Of a stretch of 64,000 nt of DNA, positions 32,766-39,995 are shown piece by piece. The stretch lies in contig NZ_LMDI01000012.1 of NCBI RefSeq assembly GCF_001425785.1, positions 1,566 through 65,565 on the forward strand, in the 5' to 3' direction. The first letter of the stretch is position 1, and each line of letters opens with the position of its first letter. The notes under the pieces are model-generated. The model saw only the letters and a list, made by a program, of their open reading frames with translations. It was not told where the DNA came from and did not search any database. Origin of the DNA: Rhizobacter sp. Root1221 (GTDB lineage Bacteria; Pseudomonadota; Gammaproteobacteria; Burkholderiales; Burkholderiaceae_C). Both the position numbers and the translations under genes were made by a program.

Positions 32766-33371
32766 TCACACCAGGCCTTCGGCCTTCAGCGCTTCGCCCA
32801 CCGCGGGGCGGGCGCCCACTCTCGCCACGAAGGCCAGCAGGTTGGGCAGGTGGTCAGTCGCAATGCCCACGAGTTTCGTCCAGTTGACCACCGTGTAGAG
32901 GTAGGCGTCGGCGACGGTGAAGGTCTCGCCCATCAGGAAACTCTTGCCCGCGAGCTGGCTGTCGACCCAGGCGAGGCGGTGGCGCAGCCAGTCCGTGAAG
33001 ATGGCCTTGGCGTCGGCGGGCATGGCTGGCACGAACAGCACGCCGAACGGCTTGTGCAGTTCGCTCGTGATGTAGTTGAGCCATTCCTGCAGGCGGTAGC
33101 GGGCCATCGTGCCGGCGGCCGGTGCGAGTTGCTTCTGCGGCACCTGGTCGGCGATGTACTGGACGATGGCGGGCCCCTCGGTGAGCCGTTCGCCGTTGGC
33201 GATCTCGAGCACCGGCACGGCCCCCTTCGGGTTGATCGTGTAGAAATCGGTGCCGTCGGCCATCTGGTGGGTCTTGGTGCTGGTGCGCACCAGCTCGAAC
33301 GCCAGGCCTGCTTCGCGCAACACGATGTGGGGCGACAGCGAACAGGCGCCGGGGCTGTAGTAGAGCTTCAT
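32766..33371 (-). CDS. Glutathione S-transferase (beta-class-like)
   Basis: A 201-aa GST. The N-terminal thioredoxin-fold domain (1-80) begins [17 protein letters not shown] with Cys10, the residue characteristic of bacterial beta-class enzymes such as GstA, and has the cis-Pro [17 protein letters not shown] glutathione site. The helical domain follows (85-201) with the [15 protein letters not shown]-capping region. It conjugates or binds glutathione in the cytoplasm; the electrophile is unknown. The gene is divergent from pirin with about 125 bp between. Confidence 0.92.
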   Translation of the reverse strand: MKLYYSPGACSLSPHIVLREAGLAFELVRTSTKTHQMADGTDFYTINPKGAVPVLEIANGERLTEGPAIVQYIADQVPQKQLAPAAGTMARYRLQEWLNYITSELHKPFGVLFVPAMPADAKAIFTDWLRHRLAWVDSQLAGKSFLMGETFTVADAYLYTVVNWTKLVGIATDHLPNLLAFVARVGARPAVGEALKAEGLV

Positions 33372-33495
33372 GCGGACTCCGGATCGGATGGGACAACACG
33401 ACATTAGACCCGCCCGGCGGACCATGCAATCCGTTTGAGTGCTGGCGTCAAATCGCCGCCATGTGAATTCCGGCGTACGCCACTACATTGAATTC

Positions 33496-34368
33496 ATGAA
33501 CACACCGACTCCCACCCTGACGCTTTCCCGTACCGTCGAACGGCAGGTGCGCGGCCAACCCACCTCCGACGGCGACGGCGTGAAACTGACCCGTGTGCTG
33601 ACGCAGCCACTGCAGCGCCGGCTCGACCCGTTCCTGATGCTGGACGCCTTCGGCAGCGATGCCGCGAGTGACTACATCGGTGGCTTCCCCACCCACCCGC
33701 ACCGCGGCTTCGAGACGGTCACATACATGCTGGCCGGACGCATGCGCCACCAGGACAGCGTGGGCAACGTGGGGCTGCTGGAACCCGGCAGCCTGCAGTG
33801 GATGACGGCCGGCCGGGGCATCCTGCACTCCGAGATGCCCGAGCAGGAGGAAGGCCGCATGGCCGGCTTCCAGCTGTGGGTCAACCTCGCGGCGAAGGAC
33901 AAGCTCGCCGCGCCCGGCTACCAGGACGTGCCGCCGGCCGGCGTCCCGGTGGTGACCCTCGCCGACGGGGTGTCGGTGCGGGTGCTTGCCGGGGCAACCC
34001 GCGGCGTGACCGGTGCCGTGACCCGGCCCACCACCGAACCGCTGTACCTCGACGTGACGCTGCCCCCGGGCACCGCGTTCGAGCAGCCCATTCCGGGCAC
34101 GCACAACGCGTTCGTGTACGTGTTCGGCGGGGTGGTGGACGTGGCGGGCACGCCGGTCGAGAGCGACCGCATGGCGATCCTGTCGAACACCGAGGGCGCC
34201 GACGGCGTGCGCCTCGAGGCGGTGGGCGACACCGCGGCGCGGGTGCTGATCGTGGCCGGCCGGCCGCTGAACGAGCCCATCGTGCAGTACGGTCCGTTCG
34301 TGATGAACACGCAGGCGGAGATCCAGCAGGCGTTCGAGGATTTCCAGCGCGGCGTGCTGGCCACCTGA
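33496..34368 (+). CDS. Pirin family protein
   Basis: A 290-aa bicupin of the pirin family. The N-terminal cupin has the iron ligands in FPTHPHRGFETVTYMLAG (two His) and GRGILHSEMPE (His and Glu). The C-terminal cupin (about 165-285) lacks an obvious metal set. Bacterial pirins include quercetinase-like enzymes and redox regulators; no substrate can be named. The start at 33496 is the first ATG before the conserved region. It may be followed in transcription by the glutaredoxin-like gene 52 bp on. Confidence 0.9.
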   Translation: MNTPTPTLTLSRTVERQVRGQPTSDGDGVKLTRVLTQPLQRRLDPFLMLDAFGSDAASDYIGGFPTHPHRGFETVTYMLAGRMRHQDSVGNVGLLEPGSLQWMTAGRGILHSEMPEQEEGRMAGFQLWVNLAAKDKLAAPGYQDVPPAGVPVVTLADGVSVRVLAGATRGVTGAVTRPTTEPLYLDVTLPPGTAFEQPIPGTHNAFVYVFGGVVDVAGTPVESDRMAILSNTEGADGVRLEAVGDTAARVLIVAGRPLNEPIVQYGPFVMNTQAEIQQAFEDFQRGVLAT

Positions 34369-34420
34369 TGTGTCGCATCGGCTAACCTTCGGGCTCCTTA
34401 CCGGAGCCTGGAGCCCGCCG

Positions 34421-34789
34421 ATGCCCCGTCAGATCCTCGAAGAATCCCGCCTGCACCCCGCCATCCGCGAGCACGTGGCCAACCTGCACGCGGACATCGT
34501 CCACAACGTGCAGGCCGCGGCCGCGTCGAACGCGGTGCTGGTGGTGGGCATGTCCGGGAACCCGGAGTGCCGCAAGGCACGCAAGGCGCTCGACGGGGCT
34601 GGCGTGACCCACCAGTACCTCGAATACGGCAGCTACTTCAGCCAGTGGCGGCGCCGCAATGCGCTGAAGATGTGGGCCGGCTGGCCCACGTTCCCGATGG
34701 TGTTCGTCAAGGGCGCGCTGGTGGGGGGTAACCACGACCTGGGCCGCCTGATCGCCAGTGGCGAACTCAAGCGCCTGCTCGGCCAGTGA
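34421..34789 (+). CDS. Glutaredoxin-like protein with atypical active site
   Basis: A 122-aa glutaredoxin-fold protein related to the monothiol (Grx4/Grx5) class. The family WPTFPMVFVKGALVGGNHDL block fits the cis-Pro and glutathione site. The usual CGFS active site is replaced by NPECRKA, keeping one Cys but changing the next three residues. The changed site makes Fe-S cluster transfer uncertain, and it may act in thiol redox instead. Translation appears coupled to the next gene (GTGA overlap, 34786-34789). Confidence 0.75.
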   Translation: MPRQILEESRLHPAIREHVANLHADIVHNVQAAAASNAVLVVGMSGNPECRKARKALDGAGVTHQYLEYGSYFSQWRRRNALKMWAGWPTFPMVFVKGALVGGNHDLGRLIASGELKRLLGQ

Positions 34790-36270
34790 TCGTGCGGCGC
34801 GCGCTTGTCCTTGCGCTGGTCCTGGCGTTTGGCCTGCTCGGGGCCACAGCCGGCGCGCGGGCCGACGGCCCGCTCACCCCGTGCCGCATCGACGGGCACC
34901 GCAACGAGGTGCTGTGCGGCCAGGTGCGCCGCCCGCTCGACCCGGCCCGCCCCGGCGGCCCCGCCATCGACATCCACTACGTGGTGGTGCCGGCGCTCGC
35001 CCGGCGCAAGTTCCCCGACCCGGTGTTCCTGATCCCGGGTGGCCCGGGGCAGAGCGCCTCGGCGGTGCTGCCCCAGGTGCTGCCGCTCTTCCAGCGCCTG
35101 AACAACCGGCGCGACATCGTGTTCGTCGACCAGCGTGGCACTGGCCGGTCCGAGCCGCTCGAATGCGAAGACCCGCGCCACCAGTCCGTGGCCGACCAGA
35201 CCGACCCCGAGCGGCTGCGCCGCCAGATGCTCGTCTGCCGCGACCGGCTCGCCGCCCGTCCCCACCTGGGCGGGCCCGACGGCCTGAAGTTCTTCACCAC
35301 CCCCATCGCCATGCAGGACCTGGACGCGGTGCGCGCCCGGCTCGGCGCCGAGCGCATCAACCTGGTGGCCGCGTCGTACGGCACCCGGGCGGCGCTCGAC
35401 TACCTGCGCCAGTTCCCGCGCCATGTGCGCCGCGCGGTGCTCGATGGCGTGGCACCACCCGACATGGTGTTGCCGGTGAGCCAGTCGGTGGACGGCCAGG
35501 CCGTGCTCGACGCCCTGCTCGAGGCGTGTGCCCGCGAGGCCGGCTGCGCGGCCGACTTCCCGCAGCTCCGCCAGGACTGGCACACGCTGCTTGCGGGACT
35601 GCCCCGCACCGTGGAGGTGCCCCACCCCGTCACCGGCCAAACCGAACGTTTCGTGCTCACCCGCGACATGGTGTTGTCTGCCGTGCGGGGCGCGCTGTAC
35701 GCCCCGGTGCTGGCATCGGCGCTGCCGGCGGCCATCCACGACGGGGCTGCGGGGCGCTGGCAGGGGCTCATGGGCCTTGGCAGCAGCCTGTTCTCCAGCA
35801 AGGGGGGGCGCATTGCCGCCGGCATGCATTTCTCCGTCGTGTGTGCTGAAGACGTGCCGCGCATCCCGCTTGCCCGCGACGGCCTGGGCAAGGACTTCGG
35901 CGAGGGCGAGGGGCTGTTCTACCAGCGGGTGTGTGCCGACTGGCCGCGTGGGGACGTGCCCGACACGTTCTACACGGTGCCGCCCAGCCCGGCGCCGGTG
36001 CTGCTGCTGAGCGGTGGCCTCGATCCGGCCACCCCGCCCCGCCATGCCGAGCGGGTGGCCGGGGCCTTGGGGCCCAACGCCGTGCACGTGGTGGTCGACC
36101 ACGCCGGCCACGGGGTGCTTGCGCTCGGCTGCCTGCGTGACGTGTGGTTCCGCTTCCTCGACACACCCGACGATGTGTCGGCGCTGCGCATCGACACCGC
36201 CTGCGCGAAAGCGGTGCCGCGCCCGCCCGCATGGCGGGCGGTGCGGTTCCCGGCGGAGGGCACCCGATGA
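34786..36270 (+). CDS. Exported alpha/beta hydrolase, S33/TAP-like peptidase family
   Basis: A 494-aa protein with a signal peptide (about 1-26, ending GARA) and a hydrolase fold. It has [28 protein letters not shown], a nucleophile in VAASYGTRAALDYL, and a TAP-like C-terminal domain with GGLDPATPPRHAERV and catalytic His in DHAGHGVLAL. Relatives are secreted aminopeptidases or esterases, so it probably works in the periplasm. It starts at GTG 34786 and its stop overlaps the natA-like ATG, which ties it to the exporter. Confidence 0.86.
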   Translation: MIVRRALVLALVLAFGLLGATAGARADGPLTPCRIDGHRNEVLCGQVRRPLDPARPGGPAIDIHYVVVPALARRKFPDPVFLIPGGPGQSASAVLPQVLPLFQRLNNRRDIVFVDQRGTGRSEPLECEDPRHQSVADQTDPERLRRQMLVCRDRLAARPHLGGPDGLKFFTTPIAMQDLDAVRARLGAERINLVAASYGTRAALDYLRQFPRHVRRAVLDGVAPPDMVLPVSQSVDGQAVLDALLEACAREAGCAADFPQLRQDWHTLLAGLPRTVEVPHPVTGQTERFVLTRDMVLSAVRGALYAPVLASALPAAIHDGAAGRWQGLMGLGSSLFSSKGGRIAAGMHFSVVCAEDVPRIPLARDGLGKDFGEGEGLFYQRVCADWPRGDVPDTFYTVPPSPAPVLLLSGGLDPATPPRHAERVAGALGPNAVHVVVDHAGHGVLALGCLRDVWFRFLDTPDDVSALRIDTACAKAVPRPPAWRAVRFPAEGTR

Positions 36271-37040
36271 TCGTCGTCAAACACCTCGCGAAGCAGTTCA
36301 TGCCGCCGCGCCGCTGGTTGCGTCCGGCGCCCGACCCGGTGCGTGCCGTGACCGACGTCAGCTTCACCGCACCCGACGGCCACATCCTCGGGCTGCTGGG
36401 CCCCAATGGCGCTGGCAAGACCACGTCGCTGCGCATGCTGGCGGGGCTCATCGAACCCGACGCGGGCCACCTGGCGGTCGACGGCGTGGACGTCAGGACC
36501 CGACCGCAGGAAGCCATCGCGCGCATGGGGGTATTGAGCGATGCCCGGGGCCTCTACCCGCGGCTGACCGCCCGCGAGAACATCGTGTATTACGGCTTGC
36601 TGCAGGGCCTGCCACGCGACAGGGCGGAAGCGCGTGCCACCGAACTGGCGCGGGTGCTCGACCTCACCACCCTGCTCGACCGCCGCACCGAAGGATTCAG
36701 CCAGGGCGAACGCATGAAGACGGCGCTGGCCCGCGCCCTCGTGCACGACCCCGCCAACATCGTGCTGGACGAACCCACCAACGGGCTCGACGTGATGGCC
36801 ACCCGCGCGTTGCGCGAGGCGCTGCGGCACCTCAGCACGCCCGCCGGTGGGAGCAAGTGCATCGTGTTTTCCACCCACATCATGCAGGAGGTGGAGCGGC
36901 TGTGCGACAGCGTCACCATCGTGTCGCACGGGCGCACGGTGGCCACGGGCACGGTGGCGTCGCTGCTGGAAGCCACGCTGCAGACCGACTTCGAGGAGGC
37001 CTTCGTGGCGCTGGCATTCAACGACGAGGACGCGGCATGA
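36267..37040 (+). CDS. NatA-type ABC transporter ATP-binding protein
   Basis: A 257-aa ATPase subunit. Walker A is GLLGPNGAGKTTSLRMLAGL, the signature is GFSQGERMKTALARAL (LSGGQ variant FSQGE), and Walker B is NIVLDEPTNGLDVMATRAL, followed by the switch His in FSTHIMQEVERLCD. The pairing with an ABC-2 permease and sequence style resemble NatA of the Na+-exporting NatAB system. Substrate remains inferred. The ATG at 36267 overlaps the hydrolase stop, and its own stop overlaps the permease start. Confidence 0.88.
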   Translation: MIVVKHLAKQFMPPRRWLRPAPDPVRAVTDVSFTAPDGHILGLLGPNGAGKTTSLRMLAGLIEPDAGHLAVDGVDVRTRPQEAIARMGVLSDARGLYPRLTARENIVYYGLLQGLPRDRAEARATELARVLDLTTLLDRRTEGFSQGERMKTALARALVHDPANIVLDEPTNGLDVMATRALREALRHLSTPAGGSKCIVFSTHIMQEVERLCDSVTIVSHGRTVATGTVASLLEATLQTDFEEAFVALAFNDEDAA

Positions 37041-38200
37041 AGGCGGCGTGGGCGGTGTACTGCAAGGAGATCGTCGATGCGCTGCGCGACCGGCGCACGC
37101 TGGCCGTGGTGCTGGTGTCGAGCGTGTTGCTCGGGCCGCTGGTGCTGGTCGCGCTGTCGGGCCTGCTGGCGCAGTTCGAGCTGCAGGCGGAAAAGCGCGT
37201 GGTGGTGGTGAGTGGCATTGAACATGCCCCGAGCCTGAAGAACTACTTCGAACGCCAGACCTACACGGTGCAGGCCGCGCCGAAGGACCACGAAGACCTG
37301 CTGCGCCGCTCGAAGTTCGGCGACCCGGTGCTGGTGGTGCCCGAGGGGTTCGAGGCCGCGCTGTTGCACGGTGACCGCCCGGTGCTGGAGATCGTCTCCG
37401 ACAGCGGAAACCGCCAGGCCGAGGCCGGCGCCGGGCGGGTGCGCCGGTTGGTCGACGGGTTCGCGCGCGAGCGCGGCGCGCTGGCGCTTGCGATGCGCGG
37501 GGTCGCCGCCGAGGTGCTGGAGCCCGTCGACCTGGCCGAACGCGACCTGGCGAGCCAGCAGTCGCGGGCGTCGCAGCTCACGTCCATGTTGCCCTTTTTC
37601 GTACTGATGGCGGTGTTGTACGGTGCATTGAACGCCGCACTCGACACCACCGCGGGTGAACGCGAGCGCGGGTCGCTCGAGCCCCTCGTGATGACCCCGG
37701 CCCCCCGGGCCGCGCTGGTGGCCGGCAAGTGGGCCGCCGTGGCGTCGGTGTCCACGCTGATCGCGGTGTTGAGCTGCCTGAGTTTCCTGCCATCCCAGTG
37801 GCTGTTGCGCAGCGACACGCTGCAGGCCCTGTTCCAGTTCGGCTGGGTCGAGGCCGGCCTGTTCATCGCGGTGCTGGTGCCGCTGGCCTGCGCGTTGTCC
37901 GCGCTGTTGATGGCGCTTGCCATCCGTTGCCGCACGTTCAAGGAAGCCCAGGCCGCCAGTTCCGTGCTGCTGCTGGCGGTGTCGATGCTGCCGCTCGTGA
38001 CCATCTTCAACCAGGACGGCGAGGCGCCCTGGCACCTCTGGGTGCCCGCCCTGGCCCAGCACACCCTGATGACCCGCGTGCTCAAGGGCGAACCCCTGCC
38101 CTTCGAGATGATGGCCGTCCCCCTCGGCGTGTGCACCGTGCTGAGCGTGGTGGGCGTCGTCGCCGTAGCCAAGTCCCTGCGCGCCGCCGCAGTACGCTGA
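37037..38200 (+). CDS. NatB-like ABC-2 permease
   Basis: A 387-aa permease. One N-terminal helix (about 20-44) is followed by a large extracytoplasmic domain (about 50-175) and a five- or six-helix block from about 185. The motif TTAGERERGSLEPLVMTPAPR is typical of the ABC-2/NatB group. It forms the membrane part of the exporter with the preceding ATPase (ATGA overlap). Na+ or a peptide-like or drug substrate is possible. It is the last gene of the pirin/glutaredoxin/hydrolase/exporter group. Confidence 0.87.
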   Translation: MKAAWAVYCKEIVDALRDRRTLAVVLVSSVLLGPLVLVALSGLLAQFELQAEKRVVVVSGIEHAPSLKNYFERQTYTVQAAPKDHEDLLRRSKFGDPVLVVPEGFEAALLHGDRPVLEIVSDSGNRQAEAGAGRVRRLVDGFARERGALALAMRGVAAEVLEPVDLAERDLASQQSRASQLTSMLPFFVLMAVLYGALNAALDTTAGERERGSLEPLVMTPAPRAALVAGKWAAVASVSTLIAVLSCLSFLPSQWLLRSDTLQALFQFGWVEAGLFIAVLVPLACALSALLMALAIRCRTFKEAQAASSVLLLAVSMLPLVTIFNQDGEAPWHLWVPALAQHTLMTRVLKGEPLPFEMMAVPLGVCTVLSVVGVVAVAKSLRAAAVR

Positions 38201-38204
38201 AAGC

Positions 38205-38315
38205 GGGGCAAAGCGAGCGAAGCAAAGCGCCAGATCAAGCCACCCGCGAGGTCCGGCTCCGCCGGCCGACCCGGGGTCGCCCCGTGGGGGCAGGAGGCGC
38301 CAGCCGACTGGGGGG
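38205..38315. repeat. Burkholderiales-type GC palindromic intergenic element
   Basis: Between the convergent NatB and unknown genes lies a block of nested palindromes: CCGGC-TCC-GCCGG, then CGGGGTCGCCCCG, then a GGGGG-rich end. Elements of this type (ending in a CAGxCGACTGGGGGGC-like sequence) recur between genes in Comamonadaceae and relatives, from general knowledge. Only one copy is in this window. It may double as a bidirectional terminator. Confidence 0.5.
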
Positions 38316-38705
38316 CTAATGGGACTGCAGCATTTGCTCGCTTTCCAACGCCCGCTTCACCTCCGACTGCCACGGCAACGTGCGCACCAGCTCGTTCAGG
38401 TACAGCGCCACCTGCATGTTGGACAAGGCTTCGCCCCGGGGCCCGAGGAGCCGGAGGTTCGTGACCAGGCCCAGCGGGTCGGCCATCGCGAACACCCCTT
38501 GCTTCAGCTCCACCCAGTCCCACGCCACGCCGGCCACCGCCTTCGACGACGAGGAATTGCCCCAGAGGGTTTGCCCCATGCTCGGATGCGCCGTGTCACC
38601 CGGATTGAGCACGCTCGTGCCCAGGTGCACGAAGTGCAATTCGGGTGTGGATTGCGCCTTCAGCAGCACCGGCGGCCAAGCACATACGATCCAGGCGGGC
38701 GTCAT
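38316..38705 (-). CDS. Unknown protein divergent from luxR-type gene
   Basis: A 129-aa protein I do not recognise. It begins MTPAWIVCAWPPVLLKA, has a Ser/Asn-rich middle and ends in an amphipathic charged stretch. No signal peptide, Cys cluster or known motif is clear, though the first 15 residues are hydrophobic enough for a short membrane or export segment. The start is taken at the ATG at 38705; a TTG at 38753 is also in frame. It lies head-to-head with the LuxR-type regulator, and the two tandem lux-box-like sites lie between them. It may therefore be part of the same regulon. Confidence 0.5.
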   Translation of the reverse strand: MTPAWIVCAWPPVLLKAQSTPELHFVHLGTSVLNPGDTAHPSMGQTLWGNSSSSKAVAGVAWDWVELKQGVFAMADPLGLVTNLRLLGPRGEALSNMQVALYLNELVRTLPWQSEVKRALESEQMLQSH

Positions 38706-38783
38706 AGGGGTTGACGGGTCGCTATACGATCCCTGAGCATTGCAATCTGCCAATCATCTTGCGCGGCGGTGCAGCCTCACAAG

Positions 38784-38815
38784 CTGTAAACCATGGCATC
38801 TGTAAACCCTGACAG
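38784..38815 (+). promoter_or_regulatory. Two tandem lux-box-like operators
   Basis: Two abutting 16-bp sites, CTGTAAACCATGGCAT (38784-38799) and CTGTAAACCCTGACAG (38800-38815), share the first nine bases. The second is an exact CTG-N10-CAG, the half-site layout of LuxR-family binding sites; the first has CAT in place of CAG. They lie 80-111 bases upstream of the regulator ATG at 38895. A third copy precedes the peptide gene. Function is inferred. Confidence 0.6.
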
Positions 38816-38894
38816 GGCCCTTGACGGTCAACAGGATGGTCGACCCACCCCGCCGAGCGGCCCACACGCGATTGGCAATGCGAGAGAGGAGCTC

Positions 38895-39611
38895 ATGCTT
38901 CAAAGTGGTTACATGGCGGTGATGCAAGCGGGCAGCCGCGAAGAGTTCCTGTCGGAAATCGTTCGGTTCACCCAACAGCTGGGTTTCCAGACGGTGTCCG
39001 CCACGATGGTGCTGGACCACGTGCTCGCCGAGTCGGAGTTCATCACCGTGGACAACGCCCCCGAGGCGTTCCGTACGGCATTCCTGAGCCGGGAGAACTG
39101 GCGGCGCGACCCCGTGATGCAGCACTGCAAGCGGCAGAGCGTGCCCATCATCTGGGGGCAGTCCACCTACACCGATGGCGGCCAGGGCGACGTCTGGGAG
39201 GAACAGGCGCGCTACGGGTACCGCGCCGGCATCGCGATGGCACTGCACCTGCCCGAAGGCCGGCACTTCATGCTGGGGGTCGAGCGCGACCAGCAGGTGC
39301 CGAGCGATCCCACCGAGCTCACGCGCATCGTTGCCGACCTGCAGCTGCTCACCGTGCATGCGCAGGAAGCCGCGGTGCGCATCTTCGTGCCCGTCGCCCC
39401 CGACAAATCGGTGGCAGCCAGCCTCACGCCGCGCGAACTCGAGGCGCTGCGCTGGACCATGGAAGGCAAGACCGCGTGGGAGGTGGGCAACATCCTCGGC
39501 ATCAGCGAACGCACCGCGGTGCTTCACGTCAACAACGCGATGCACAAGCTCGGTTGTGTCAACAAACACCAAGCTGTGTTGAAGGCTTTGCGCCTCGGTT
39601 TGTTGCGTTAA
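38895..39611 (+). CDS. LuxR-type autoinducer-binding-domain regulator
   Basis: A 238-aa quorum-sensing-type activator. The N-terminal ligand domain keeps hallmark residues around ENWRRDPVMQH (Asp-Pro), the Trp in VPIIWGQ, and Gly-rich GYRAGIAMALHLPEG. The C-terminal GerE helix-turn-helix (about 175-236) has LTPRELEALRWTMEGKTAWE and SERTAVLHVNNAMHKLG. The ATG at 38895 is preferred because GAGAGGAG precedes it and it keeps the lux-box-like sites outside the gene; the frame is open to 38793. No luxI synthase is in the window, so it is a solo here. The ligand is unknown. Confidence 0.85.
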   Translation: MLQSGYMAVMQAGSREEFLSEIVRFTQQLGFQTVSATMVLDHVLAESEFITVDNAPEAFRTAFLSRENWRRDPVMQHCKRQSVPIIWGQSTYTDGGQGDVWEEQARYGYRAGIAMALHLPEGRHFMLGVERDQQVPSDPTELTRIVADLQLLTVHAQEAAVRIFVPVAPDKSVAASLTPRELEALRWTMEGKTAWEVGNILGISERTAVLHVNNAMHKLGCVNKHQAVLKALRLGLLR

Positions 39612-39646
39612 CTTTGCCGCCTCGCACCTCTGCGGGGCCGCCCTAC

Positions 39647-39662
39647 CTGTAAGAGCTGACAC
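39647..39662 (+). promoter_or_regulatory. Lux-box-like operator upstream of peptide gene
   Basis: CTGTAAGAGCTGACAC fits CTG-N10-CAC and shares CTGTAA-N3-CTGACA with the site at 38800-38815. It ends about 78 bases before the peptide ATG at 39741. This position suits activation of the peptide and exporter genes by the neighbouring LuxR-type protein. No convincing -35/-10 was seen downstream. Confidence 0.55.
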
Positions 39663-39740
39663 TACCGGCCAGAGGGGCCCGCTGCTGGAATCTGCTTCGT
39701 GCATTCAACGAGATGCACCCATCCCCAACCGGAGCAGATC

Positions 39741-39899
39741 ATGCAAACCCAATCCAGCACCGTTCAATCCAAGTCGAACGACAAGCAAGGCCAGAAGCCC
39801 GCGTCGCCGCTGCCCGCTCCGATGCCGTTGTCGCCCGAACTTCTGCAGCAAGTGGGTGGTGCCGGTGGCCCGCGCGGCCTGCCGAAGGGTGGTTGGTGA
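39741..39899 (+). CDS. Double-glycine-leader peptide, probable secreted signal or bacteriocin-like peptide
   Basis: A 52-aa precursor. A polar Gln/Ser/Lys-rich N-terminus and Pro-rich spacer lead to LSPELLQQVGGA, a double-glycine-type leader end, followed by a tiny core. Cutting after Gly40 leaves AGGPRGLPKGGW; cutting after Ala41 aligns Leu30, Leu35 and Val38 with the usual -12, -7 and -4 anchors. There is no Cys, Ser or Thr in the core, so no lanthionine, and no modifying enzyme is next to it. A GGAG sits 7 bases upstream of the ATG. The adjacent C39 exporter is the obvious processing and export machine. Function is unknown. Confidence 0.7.
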   Translation: MQTQSSTVQSKSNDKQGQKPASPLPAPMPLSPELLQQVGGAGGPRGLPKGGW

Positions 39900-39995
39900 A
39901 CGTCGCCTCGTTGCGCCGCCCCCGTGCCTGATCAACTCCTCGCGCGTTGAATCCCCGCCCCCCGCGCCGTTCCGGAGCGTCTCGGATTCACCACC

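Noticed and set aside
38793-38894. Upstream ATG at 38793 as start of the LuxR-type gene
   Set aside because: It would place lux-box-like DNA inside the gene; the extra residues are unlike the family, and the ATG at 38895 has a good GAGAGGAG.
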